The notes beneath the pieces are model-generated. The model was not told the DNA's origin, searched no databases, and was given only the letters and a program-made list of their open reading frames with translations. The position numbers were made by a program, and so were the translations under genes. A stretch of DNA of 64,000 bases. Source: Dysidea avara. Lineage: Eukaryota > Porifera > Demospongiae > Dictyoceratida > Dysideidae. Shown here one piece after another: positions 1 through 11,189 of the stretch (position 1 is the stretch's first letter; each line of letters opens with the position of its first letter). The DNA is taken from positions 25,419,977 to 25,483,976 of the forward strand of contig NC_089275.1 of the NCBI RefSeq assembly GCF_963678975.1, written 5' to 3'.

Positions 1-139
1 ATTATGAATTCATTCTATTTGGGAGGCCTGCAGCCTTTCCATTAGGCTGATCGAGTAGGCAACCTGCAGAGCGTCTCAGGGCTAAGAGGGGGGCCAGAGC
101 TTCAAGTAATGCCTCAGACTTTAGATTCATATGTTAAAT

Positions 140-575
140 GCTCGGTCCATTGAATGAACACTGGACAATACTGTACTTACTCTTTGATGGTGAATCTGCA
201 TGTGGTACAGTTGCTGGTAATTGTACATCTGTCATTGATATTGATGGAGCTAACACCATTAAATGAACACCAGACAATACTGTACTCACTCTTTGATGGT
301 GAATCTGCATGTGGTACAGTTGCTGGTAATTGTACATCTGTCATTGATATTGATGGAGCTAACACCATTAAATGAACACCAAACAATACTGTACTCACTC
401 TTTGATGGTGAATCTGCATGTGGTACAGTTGCTGGTGGTTGTATGTCTGTTGTTGATATTGATGGAGCTCTGATAATGGTGCATATAGTAATAACACCAT
501 GAAATACTGAACATTACTGAACTCACTCTTTGATGGTGAATTTGCATGTGGTACAGTTGCTAGTGGTTGAACATT
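140..575. repeat. 109-bp minisatellite, about four copies
   Basis: A unit beginning ATGAACAC(T/C) starts at 154, 263 and 372, giving an exact period of 109 bp. A fourth, more diverged copy begins near 498 and fades by about 575. Each unit contains TGGTACAGTTGCTGG. Open frames run through the array on both strands because 109 is not a multiple of three and the unit has few stops. I read this as a non-coding tandem array. Confidence 0.9.
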
Positions 576-1356
576 AATTTTGTTGTTGATGAAGCTGCGA
601 TAATGGTGCATAGTGATAAATAATACCATTGGATAAACAATTGACATACAAGGGAGGTGTTGCTCTACCTCTATACTATGATCAGTGACCTTGGTTACAG
701 CACTGAGCAAGACTGATTTTACACGATGGATAACAGTCAAGCTATTTCCTAGCATGGTCAAAGCTGAACAAGTAAGTATATAGTGCACAGAAATATTGCA
801 AAAATAAATGGAATCAGAGCAATAATTATTGACAAGGTAAGTTTACTGCAAAGTCATCGGTCAAATCAAAAATCAATTGCTGTTTCCAGTACCATATCAT
901 ATCAAATGTGCATGACTGGGTCTGAGAAAACTGGTCTTATCGCCCATGACAGTAGATTTGATTTTTCACCAATAACAGAAAAGCTACATGAAAAAACTAT
1001 CAAATTTCATTATTAAAATCAGAGTAGTCTGCTTATGCTGGCTGCTTTTCCCAAGCACAGTGGCAATCTGTATGAGCAGTCTGGGGGCCTTAATGGAGTT
1101 CTGGACAGCCTGGGGATGGCTGCATAGCACCACATGCTGATAGTCAACCTTGGTTTAAAAACTATGGGAAACTTAGCTGTTGGCTACTTGTACAGTGAAT
1201 GTTCTAAAAGGTAAGGAATTGGTATAAAACGTGTGAAAATTTGGTACACATAGCTTCAACCATTGGCAAGCTACAACACACTAACACTTAAAACCGGCCA
1301 TTTCTCGATACTGTTAAAATAGGTGATAAGACTGGTTTTCATGGAATTAAGCATTA
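576..1356. other. Intergenic, no gene recognised
   Basis: AT-rich sequence with short open frames and no recognisable protein or repeat boundary. It separates the minisatellite from a transposase remnant. Confidence 0.5.
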
Positions 1357-1594
1357 AATGTGGATGAAAATGATAGCTACCTTTCATTTGAAGAATCATA
1401 AAAGAGAGAAATGCTACCAATTATATATATATGTACGTTTCTACACATCCTACAACACTCAGGCTTGTGAGCAGACATTCTCATTGCTGGGAAAATTCCA
1501 TAAAATATTATCATTCGTGCCAAAGACTCACAACAGTTTTTATCTGCATAGGTTATGTATAGTAGTCAAGAGGAGGAATTTATATTATGATTAA
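1357..1594 (+). pseudogene. DNA-transposase C-terminal remnant (KDZ-like)
   Basis: A 78-codon open frame contains NTQACEQTFSLLGKFHKIL followed by a YLHRL...VKRRN segment. An N-T-x-x-C/A-E-Q-T-F-S-x-L-G pattern followed by an aromatic-rich stretch is, from memory, typical of the end of Kyakuja/Dileera/Zisupton-type (KDZ) transposases. Only this tail is visible. No catalytic region, terminal repeat or upstream frame could be tied to it, so it is probably a short relic. A domesticated exon is possible but nothing supports it. Confidence 0.4.
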
Positions 1595-2690
1595 ATTACT
1601 GCCGCAACATTGGGGGAAAACCAATTATGAGAAACACATAGCATAGAATCCTTGGAAGTTGCCTTTAGCATGTTTAGTTGGTCAATTGCAGTATGAGAAT
1701 TTAGTTATATATGCCTATATACTTTATCGCTAGCAATACAACATAGCATTGTAAAGCTATGTCCAGATTGAAAACATCACTCAATTAATTCATGGGGATC
1801 AACCGAAAAGTACCATACTGTGTTTACTTACTGTATAGTGAAAATGCTGCACCTTCAAAAGTGTAGCCACACTTGAACAGTGCGTGCCATAATCAATTTT
1901 AAACATTATTACCTTGAGTTTGAATAGTTTACATTTCTGCATTGATTTCTTGAAGTAAGATAATAAAGGAACGATATGGAAAGAAATATGGGTGGCAAAA
2001 ACTATATGGATGGCAAAACTATTGTACGCCAAATTTTACTCTTACCACATTTAAGATGAGACCTTTATACTACTAAACTAGTTTGACAGACACATACATC
2101 ATTACATAATATTATCTAGTTGGTCTTATGTACATGCACCCATTCTCTACATAAGGCCACTCCAAATAAATTCTCTGTTTCCCGTCCTGGACTCAAGCAT
2201 ATTTGCATGCGGGCGGGTGGTTCATTTCCATTATTAGTTATAAGATTGGCAGCTTTTCAAGCCATTATTTGCCTTGCACAACCATAAAAAACTGCATAAA
2301 GGTATGCTTAAGCTTATTCCTTCCTTTTGAAATTGCAAAAATAGCACAAACGTGAAGTTTGTGCAGACTTGATAGCACTGCTGACACATGAGCTGACATG
2401 GTTTCAAATGAGCCTGTCAGTATGCAACAATAACCGGAAAATAATGGAAGAATACGGGGAAGGGTGGGTGGGCATGCATGCCTTAGTGTACCCCATTTTT
2501 ATTTCATGTTTACAAGCTGTTTACCAATTTCTAATGGCTTTATTACATATTGTCCACCTCGATGCTTTCATACCATGCAGATATATTGTTTACTTGTTTA
2601 CTATAGGCTTATAAAAAGTTCATCGCATATCTAGGATGATTTAAAGGCGACATTTTAGGTGCTGCTCATCATTTTGAGGGCGATCCCAAT
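1595..2690. other. Intergenic, nothing recognised
   Basis: AT-rich, with scattered short frames on both strands. No splice-bounded exon, RNA gene or terminal repeat was recognised before the transposon that starts at 2691. Confidence 0.5.
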
Positions 2691-2785
2691 CTAGATAATA
2701 GAGTACTTAAAAGGGATAGGAAACGCAATAACGTGACGTCACAAAATACGTACATTTCTATTGGAATTCCGTGTAGTACGTCACG

Positions 2786-5689
2786 CGTGGCCAGACCGCT
2801 TTTTTCTCTTTGTCATTGGGTAGGGAGAAAAAAGGGTCTGGAACAGTTCGAATCCCACATTCGTCTTGGCACTCCCCGGTTAATTCGGGGGTGTTAACCA
2901 AAGAAACGTGATGCGTTTTCAAATAGTAGCCGCTTGCGTCAATCAATTTCAAGAGCGTATTTATAAACCTATCAGCATCTAAAGCTGCCTTTGAGGCGAT
3001 AATAGATTGAATCGAATGTTAGTTGTTTAGGTAAGCTAAGTCTTTGTTTATTGTTGTGCTGTGGCATTCTTGTTACAATGGAGTTTAAGCGCATGGGTTG
3101 CATAGAGCAGCTCATGTATTTTCGACCCCCATGAGTTTTCGGACGCGATATTTCCTAGAAGAACAATGAGAGCCGATCATTTATGGTACTATTATAAAGA
3201 CCTATCACTATAACCTCCATGTATAAAATTTGAAATGATTTGGTTATATCGTGTGGCTGCAGTGACCTTCGAAAGCCACTGTCCAAAAAAATGGATGCTC
3301 GGACAAAGTAACGTTCGTTCGGACTCTCCATCTCTACTCTTGCCATGCAACTTACATGCTATTGTGTGGTAGTGATTGGTAGAGCTATCCTTGAGCTATC
3401 CCGTGATATAAGCAGATTAGATTTTTATCAGCTACAGTTGCAACTATCGCCTTTTTCCCAGACGTGGTAACTTGACGAATCGTCGGACACAAACTTGCAA
3501 TTATAATTCCGGACACAGCAACTTATTGCGATTACTTTGGCATTTTTTGAGTTTAAGTATAGTACTAGCTAAGAAACATTTGAAAACAGCTATTAGACAC
3601 CTGTGTAGAGTGATTTTTTATCAATTCGAGATGGAAATAGTAGCTACCTCATATAGCTACAATACATTAGGCCTAGAATAGCTACATAAAATTGCTCAAA
3701 CTTAAAATAATTTATATATTTGAACTTACTTGAGACAAGGGAGGTAAGAAATAAACCACAACAATACACAGGAGGTCGCCACTGCTTTATAGCCTTAGTG
3801 ACTGTTCTATTAGAGTATATATTAATTAAACTTCATTAATTGCATCCATAGTATAATTTTATGTATATGCAGACTATCTAAGGGTGCATTAGTGCGAAAA
3901 CCAGTTTTAAAACTGCATTAAATTAATATACTCTAATAGAGCAGTCACTAAAGCGATAAAGTAGTGGTGACCTCCAGTGTATTGTTGTGGTTTATTTCTT
4001 ACCTCCCTTGTCTCAAGTAAGTTCAAATATATAAATTATTTTAAGTTTGAGCAATTTTATGCAGCTATTCTAGGCCTAATGTGTTGTAGCTATATGAGGT
4101 AGCTACTATTTCCATCTCGAATTGATAAAAAATCACTCTACACAGGTGCCTAAATAGCTGTTTTCAAATGTTTCTTAGCTAGTACTATACTTAAACTCAA
4201 AAAATGCCAAAGTAATCGCAATAAGTTGCTGTGTCCGGAATTATAATTGCAATTTTGTGTCCGACGATTCGTCATGTTACCACGTCTGGGAAAAGGCGAT
4301 AGCTGCAACTGTAGCTGATAAAATCTAATCTGCTTATATCACGGGATAGCTCAAGGATAGCTCTACCAATCACTACCACACAATAGCATACAAGTTGCAT
4401 GGGAAGGGTAGAGATGGAGAGTCCGAACGAAAGTTACTTTGTCCGAGCATCCATTTTTTTGGACAGTGGCTTTCGAAGGTCACTGCAGCCACACGATATA
4501 ACCAAATCATTTCAAATTTTATACATGGAGGTTATAGTGATAGGTCTTCATAATAGTGCCATAAATGATCGGCTCTCATTGTTCTTCTAGGAAATATTGC
4601 GTCCGAAAATTCATGGGGGTCGAAAATACATGAGCTGCTCTACTTGTGACGTAAGGTAAGTAAGGGGGTTTCCGGACAGCTGGGTATTCCGGACACTTCA
4701 CTTTTAATCCGCTACTGAAGGATGGAATAGAAACCGATCAGGCTATGGTTTATGCACCTAAGTACCCTACTTGTGTACTATAAAATACTACAGTTTTGTT
4801 CGATAGCTTTAAGGATTACCGAGATACATCACAATTTGCTTGCGCGTGTAAAATATTTTTGTGTAAAAACTTTCACTACGCATGTTACCAGGAGATTGAG
4901 GGCACCATTTGTAATTCTAAGCCACCATAGGCATCACAAATGATCAGTCACACTACTCAGTGAACGGGTATATGATTTAGAGATAGTACAACTGGAATCC
5001 AAGCCCATTACCTGCGACGTGTTAACTGGCACGCGCAATCAACACAACCAGCATCCCGGAGAATCCCCAAGCAAGGATCCGCGGGGCCACACTACTTAAC
5101 TATGCTGTTTCAGTGTTAAGTCAAGGACTGATACAGATTTCCGGGCAGTAGATCAAATGTCGCATCTTCGAAAGCGCTGCAAGACACTCACATGGTATGA
5201 GCAAGGCTGGTAGCAGTTCTGCTTCTTAAAAATCGCTGTCACCAACAAAGTAACCTGACAAATAGAATGCTTTGAGTCTCTGCTGGGCCATGACACTCAA
5301 TAGAGTGCAACATTTCCCATAACAATGGCAGGTACGCCTTTTTTAAGTGGTGTCCGGAAACCCCAGCCATGTAAATTTTTGGCATTTTCTCAAACTGCAA
5401 ATTTAAACTGCTCTTTCTCCTAGCACCCTATACTTTACCATCCACAATTTATACCACCTATAGCCTAGTTCATTAGCTACAATTCGGCACTAAGCATTTT
5501 AGAATCCGTTTTTCTCTCGAGGAGAATTGAACAAATTTTTAATACATGTGCAAACTTTGTCCGGAAACGCCCGCCCCTACCTTAGCCTCGTGACGTGTCA
5601 AGACGATTGTGGGATTCGAACTGTTCCAGACCCTTTTTTCTCCCTACCCAATGACAAAGAGAAAAAAGCGGTCTGGCCACGCGAGACTA
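2786..5689. mobile_element. Foldback element with TAGTCTCG-type ends, nested
   Basis: The left end starts CGTGGCCAGACCGC and the right end closes GCGGTCTGGCCACG followed by CGAGACTA. Terminal arms extend about 90 bp (2786-2875 against 5600-5685). The shorter host-element copy at 41660-41700 reads straight through this point, so the insertion is certain. The last bases, CGAGACTA, match the end of the element at 35469-35995. The left end lacks the corresponding TAGTCTCG, probably through a small deletion between CG repeats. The interior holds a large inverted repeat (separate entry) and no transposase. Confidence 0.75.
3104..4641. repeat. Giant inverted repeat, arms about 730 bp
   Basis: Arms at 3104-3836 and 3921-4641 are inverted copies with only scattered differences, separated by about 84 bp. 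Short frames of 63 codons on opposite strands (3155-3346 minus, 4399-4590 plus) encode almost the same peptide only because the arms are copies. The inner arm ends carry TACTCTAATAGAG next to CAGTCAC, a motif that recurs elsewhere in the window. The whole structure lies inside the 2786-5689 element. Confidence 0.9.
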
Positions 5690-6459
5690 CGTCACGAACA
5701 TACTCGTTACGCTTGCTGCGCTTGTATCAAAGAGAAACAAATTGTTGTAACGACAGAATTTTGTAACCAACGACTGTGAAACTTCGCTACAGTGAACTCA
5801 AGTAAGTAATCGAGGGAACTAGGATGGTACCAACCCTCAAGGAAGTTATACGAAAAATTAAAGCAAATTGAAAGTGAAAAAAAACGGCCCAAAATTACTT
5901 TAAACCACTTAACTTTCTTCGTAAACATATTCTATCCTTTTAACTGTGATAAACCTATTCCTTACCATTTAACAGAGGGAACCAGAGGAAATATCGGAGC
6001 AAAACAGGAACTGTTGCTTGAAGAAACGACTAAGTATCTTGCATTTTTTACCAAAAGTTTAAACCACCTTGCAGTACAACGCAACGGTAAAAGACTGTGT
6101 TGGTGACATGCCTAGCTTACCACAAGATTCGAAAGTGGAACCGGCTATAAAAGAAGCGGTATGGACGAGGCATGAAGGTACTATGAGCGAAAGTATGACA
6201 GCTAGCGTGTAACAATCACGGTTAATGCGATACGCTTTGTTACAAAATCTACGGTCTGAATTCTCTCGCCAAAATCTCTCACATAGGCCTAAATACTTGC
6301 TGTAGTCTGTTGGATTACTATTTACGCTGCTTAGAACACTAATTCCCATGCTTGAGCACAAAACTGTCTTGTCCTTTCAAGTCATGCGTAACGGAAATCC
6401 AGCAAACCGGAAATCGCTTGCGTTTCCTATCCCTTTACTCTATTACTGTATTATCTATG

Positions 6460-7129
6460 TCCCTACTTATAACAGTACTTCGATATTAGGGACCAAAACA
6501 TGGTAATGTGTCATGCGGCCAAGAAAGCCGGCATGCTACACTGTGAGTATATTGACAGGAAGAAAGAAAACAGCCTTTTCATGTGTGCATATATATAGCT
6601 CCATGGCCCCTTCTCCAAAACACACCATTTTTGCATTGTAGCTGTCCGCCAGGTAGGGTAGGCCACCCAACAAATTTGATTAAATTCGAACCACCAATTT
6701 GCAAGATATGGGTGTTCAAAGTTTCGATTTAATTTCTTCATTTTTCCTTCTTAAGCAGTAGGAGGGCAGGGGCTTTAATATCTTTTTGCACATGCACTTG
6801 GCAAAAATTACTATAAAATGCAAGCATTTAACCGATTGCCTTGATCTTTGGCACATATGAAAAGGATATAAAGGCATGTACCAAGTTTGCTATGAATCTG
6901 ATTAAAATCCAAGGAGTTATGAGCACCTATTCACGTTAAGACTTGAAAATTGGTGTGTACATAGCTAGGTTGATCATTTTAGCAGTGTATTTTGATGGTT
7001 TGAAAAGCATTAGAGTTACAGCTACAAAGTTATAAAGCAAAAACCAAACAAATGTAAAATTTTGGGATTGAGATACTCTAATATAGCAATCACAAAAATG
7101 TTGAAAAAACTTACCACAAAACAATGTTG
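6460..7129. other. Intergenic, no gene recognised
   Basis: AT-rich sequence with no convincing coding exon. A TACTCTAATATAG motif occurs near 7075. Confidence 0.45.
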
Positions 7130-7225
7130 AAAAATTTTTACCATGCAGAGATCGAACCAGGGACCTCCATACCTAACACTCCCATCCTTAACTACTGAAC
7201 TACTATTATTTTGGCTCATCACTCC
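7130..7225 (-). repeat. tRNA-derived SINE head
   Basis: Read on the minus strand, the segment has an A-box-like TAGTTCAGTAGTTAAGG and, about 45 bases on, a B-box-like CCTGGTTCGATCTCTG. This spacing and order is that of a tRNA-type internal promoter. It does not fold convincingly into a functional tRNA, and no CCA-side acceptor stem was found. It is best read as the 5' head of a SINE. Confidence 0.5.
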
Positions 7226-7477
7226 ACTTATTTCTAGTTTAAGTCTGCTTATAAATAAAGTTCATAATTTTTCATAGATCTACCAATAGAAGTACTAGAA
7301 CATTCTCCGTATGTTCTATTAGAAGTCCTCAAAAAGTATGTGCTCTATAAGTATTAGTACCAAATACTGAAGTAAAGCATGCCATTGTATATAAGTAAGA
7401 AGAAATGTGATTAAAAATAAACCCCAAAGTCAGCCATAGGCTGGTTTTGGGACTAAAGTACAAAAAGAAGTGAAATC

Positions 7478-7725
7478 TGTGTAAAAACAGCCAAACTGTA
7501 AAAAATGGTGCGGCCTTAAAAAGAAAGCCTGGGTAAAAAAAAAGTTGTGAAATCAAAGGTTGTGGCCAAGAAATGGCTGCAATGATGTTAATACTAATAA
7601 ATTTTAAGAGTGTGCATTCTTAAAATTTACTAGCATTAACGTCATTGCAGCCATTTCTCAACTTTTTTCACCCAGGCTTATTAAGGCTGCGCCATTTTTA
7701 CAAAGCTTGGTTGTTTCTGTGTGGC
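7478..7725. repeat. Foldback MITE, arms about 110 bp
   Basis: The left arm contains AAATGGCTGCAATGATGTTAA and CTTAAAAAGAAAGCCTGGGT. The right arm has their inverse, TTAACGTCATTGCAGCCATTT and ACCCAGGCTTATTAAGG. The left arm carries about 18 bp absent from the right arm. The loop is short. No coding potential was seen. Confidence 0.75.
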
Positions 7726-8432
7726 CCGGATAGTAATGTCGGACCAATTTCAGGAATAACAAACAGGTAATGAAAAGAATCATGAATAGGATGATTTTCA
7801 GAAATAATTTTATTCAAACGCTTATAACATAAAAAGATTGAGATATAGAACATTCACCAACCCAGTTGCCCAAGAGTAAATGTGACTTCTCTATTAGAGT
7901 ATCTTAATCTTTAACAATTTTATGCTTGCTATATACATTTGCAGAAGAAAACAGATGTAATCTGCTATATTTCAGAAGTCACTCCTTATTAGGGAATTTG
8001 AACAGAGGTTATCTGTTTACGTCATTTTAAGTTAGTAACGGTTACTAGAAACCACATTTTTGAGGCAAAAATTAATGGGACCCATGCAAGAAAATAAAAC
8101 TTTTTGTGATTTTGCACAATTGAAGAAAGACTTGGGGGGAAAATTACTACACTGAGTGAGTTACTTATATTACTGAACAGCCAGTTGAAGAGCGGGAATC
8201 AAGGGGACTGTATGGGTTAACTCAGCGGTACAAGCCAGCGACCAGCTGGAGTTTAATGGCCCTGTTTCTTCAGCTGCGAAGCAATATTACTAAGCAACAA
8301 ATAACATAACAAATGCACCACAGCTTTCTTATTTTCACTAGCGTTCTTCAGCTTGTATGTAACTCATTCTTTCCTCACTCATTAACGAAAATAACCTGTA
8401 ATTATACAGAAAATATTTCAAATGGATAACCT
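7726..8432. other. Intergenic, nothing recognised
   Basis: AT-rich sequence. A CTCTATTAGAGTATCTT motif occurs at about 7892. No gene was seen. Confidence 0.4.
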
Positions 8433-8950
8433 CCAGTATTGGGAGTAACGCGTTATGTAATATTATTATTTTAGTGGTAACTAAGTAATATAACTATGAA
8501 AACAGGTAATATAACTCAAGTTACTTTACTTACAAATGTAACTCGTTACCTAAGTAATATAGTTACTGTAACAAATCTAATATTATTACAAGTAACGAAG
8601 TTACTAATCTCGTTAGTAATCCACTGAGTAACGCCTAGCCACAACGAAGTAATGAAGCCTACTGAATGAAGCTTATTCGCCAGCTTCTTACTTATAACCA
8701 AGATTTGCACATTGTCCAACAACACAATCATGTCACGTGATAAGGTGGTAGTTTCACACGTGACAGCTTAAGGCTGTGGACACAAAGTAATTTAATATGT
8801 AATATTATTATAGTTACTTTATTTTATGGGTAATATCAAGAGTTCATAATATATATACTATATATATTATGAACTCTTGGTAATATGTAACTGTAACTAA
8901 ATAGTTCAGTTGCAAGTAATATGTAATATGTAACTAGTTACATATTATAT
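8433..8950. mobile_element. hAT-like MITE rich in GTAAC/GTAATAT
   Basis: It begins CAGTATTGGGAGTAACGCG and continues with dense repeats of GTAAC and GTAATAT in both orientations. The start resembles the CAGTGTTGGGGAGTAACG ends of known animal hAT MITEs. The right boundary is unclear. It carries a 43-bp palindrome inserted at 8837. Confidence 0.45.
8837..8879. repeat. 43-bp perfect palindromic insertion
   Basis: Arms of 21 bp are exact inverse copies around a single central C, starting CAAGAGTTCATAAT and ending ATTATGAACTCTTG. GTAATAT stands on both sides (8830-8836 and 8880-8886), which looks like a 7-bp target duplication. GTAATAT is common in the surrounding repeat, so the duplication is less secure here than for the CATAGAT insertions. 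Confidence 0.75.
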
Positions 8951-10044
8951 ACATATGAAGTTTGCTTTCAATAATCTTGAACAGATCTTTATGGCCTGCG
9001 TGATCTTTTTCATTCTTTAGTGCCTGAGTAAACTTCTTTATGACATTTCCCTTACTGGCTTTTGTCAAAATCTCATTGAGCGAGAGTATCCTCTTCTGGT
9101 GATGTCATTGTACTCAGATTGAGTTAATATCCCTTGTCTCATCAAGTGTGGTGAAAGAGAATCAAATTTCTGGACTTCTGTTCACGTAGACTGCGTATAA
9201 ATTTGACAGTAGGACTAGAAGGATCTATAAAATGACAAATATTATGAATTCATTGTTCAGCTCATACTTCAGTAGTTTACAATAGATCAATATTTTGCCA
9301 TGCTAGTGATTATGCATTGTGTGTGACCCATTTAGCAGAAACCCTTTGTTGCATAATTCTAAGTATGCAGGAAATTTTTGAAAGGTTAAATTTATTTTTA
9401 AAAATTGAAAATATAGCAATGCATTTTTGAAAATATTTTGATCAGAAATAGCTAGCTAGCTACAAGGGCCAATATTTTATCTTAGTTCTAGGTGATAATA
9501 AAGTATAAACAAAGTTTGAGTGTTTGTTTTCTACTATAATACCAGTTTAATAGCTAGCTATAGCTATAGACCTCAGTATAGCTAAGCTGGAAAGGCAAAC
9601 ACGATTCAATTTCACAAGTGACACCATGAGTCTTGAAGCCTAGGAGGAAATTGTTATTCTAGTCTGAGTGAAAATAGCTGGAAGAGATAAGAAAGCCAAC
9701 CAACTGATCTCCAGGCTGTTCAGTTGGATTAACAGAACAACACGAACTAAATGCAATTCTACCAAAGTCAGATGAGTATTTATCAATAAAAATGTATGTT
9801 TCACTGAACAATCAATGTTGCCATTGTCATTATAAAACTTAATACATATAGCACAAACCCTTCTAGTTGTGCAGCATAGTAAAGTGGATCTCTTTCATAA
9901 AATATTTTTTAAAACTTCCAATCAAGCACTCCTTTTCAAAAATTTAACCTTTTGAGAATTCTGCACTATACAGTATTCAGAAAAAAAATTAAATGCGGTG
10001 AAATATAAAGCTTAAATTAATAAAACCTATATCCAGCTACCATT
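8951..10044. other. Intergenic, nothing recognised
   Basis: AT-rich sequence with TAGCTAGCTA runs near 9450 and 9550. No gene, RNA or element boundary was recognised. Confidence 0.45.
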
Positions 10045-10052
10045 GTGGTTAC

Positions 10053-10503
10053 TAGGGCTGAGCGATTGTGACACTTTGCTACTTCACGATTGTAGGATGC
10101 AACATATTACGATTATGATAACTATCACGGTGTTATAACTCACATGCATCAGCATCATGCATGTACAACTTTGTATGAGTACAACCTGTTTGACACGATT
10201 AAGGCCATAGGCAGTTAAAGTTTAATACGAACAGTATAATAAATAATAGTATCCTTAAAATTCAATGATTTCTAACAGGTAAGCTTTAAACTATGCAGTA
10301 AGATTTGTTCACACAATGAACTGTATCAGGATTGTTTTCTAGATCGTGTTCTTCCACGACAGTATGTGCCACCATTTTGAATATACTAATATAAATTTGC
10401 ATGTGATGTTACAACATCACGATTATTTATACCACATATCAACATCACAATGTTCAGAGACAATCACAATTAATCCCACAATCGATATAATCTCCCAGTC
10501 CTA
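10053..10503. mobile_element. hAT-like MITE, 451 bp
   Basis: Ends TAGGGCTGAGCGATTGTGA and ...ATAATCTCCCAGTCCTA are imperfect inverted repeats of the TAGGGCTGGGCGAT type common in animal hAT elements. Flanking 8-mers GTGGTTAC (10045-10052) and GTAGTTAC (10504-10511) match at 7 of 8 positions, as expected of an aged hAT target duplication. There is no coding capacity. Confidence 0.75.
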
Positions 10504-10511
10504 GTAGTTAC

Positions 10512-11189
10512 TTGTACTGTACATGAAAAAAAATCTTTTGTTTTGTTTCTAAGGACATTTGACTCGGATACATGTATGTAACAGTTAAATGGCTATACCC
10601 CTTAGGCTCTATTGTCTATCAAACAGGCTAGCTTTACTTTGGACTCATTACATGAGATGGAAATCTAAACACCAGTCACAAAAAAGTCAATTAGGAAAAA
10701 AAATAGAAACGGTAGCTTTCAGTACTTTAGCTCAACAAAAATTACTTAACAAACATCATGAAGAGAGCCTCTTTACTCATTGACTCATTCCACTGTTCCA
10801 GTGCTTCAGCATTACAACTCCCTTCTTTGTTTAAGCTTATAGCTACCTCGCAACATCATCACTATGCAGTGATTCCTCCTGCATGGCTAGGATTGTCACT
10901 TATGACTGTCCATGGGCCAATTTCCAACACAAGACTAAATGAATGCACATGCAAATAACAAACCCAATAGTATGTTACTATTTCCCCATGCTATGGTGTT
11001 GATGATGTTTTGAGATACCATCACGGCCTTATTGTCACACTAAGAACTTGTACGTTTTATCCTGGTTTTATTAACGATTAATTTATTGTAGGTTGGAGAC
11101 CTAGCAAGAGGATCTTTAAAAGCTGAGGTGTTCAAAACACAAAGATCAGAGATCATGGTCTCTAACCAATTTAGAAAATGGAAATGGTG
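10512..11189. other. Intergenic, 5' side of the LINE
   Basis: Short frames only. It may include the LINE 5' region, but no ORF1 was recognised and the LINE 5' boundary cannot be fixed from one copy. Confidence 0.4.

Larger units (their letters stand above)
2691..6459. mobile_element. CATAGAT-family DNA element, long copy with nested insert
   Basis: The left end reads CTAGATAATAGAG and then AGGGATAGGAAACGCAATAA. The right end carries the inverse GCGTTTCCTATCCCTTTACT and finishes in ATCTATG. These match the ends of the shorter copy at 41597-42424, which also shares the interior at about 2720-2785 and 5696-6430. Flanking 7-mers are TCCCAAT and TCCCTAC (5 of 7 match), so this copy looks older. 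A second element (2786-5689) sits inside it. Comparison with the short copy gives the pre-insertion sequence directly. No transposase frame is visible, so it is non-autonomous. Confidence 0.8.

Noticed and set aside
177-788. 203-codon minus-strand frame across the 5' tandem array
   Set aside because: The protein repeats with the 109-bp DNA unit and has no domain, signal or splice context.
3155-4590. Twin 63-codon ORFs
   Set aside because: They are products of the giant inverted repeat and have no coding signature.
7130-7225. Functional tRNA gene
   Set aside because: Only A- and B-box-like stretches are present. No paired acceptor stem or convincing anticodon arm was found.
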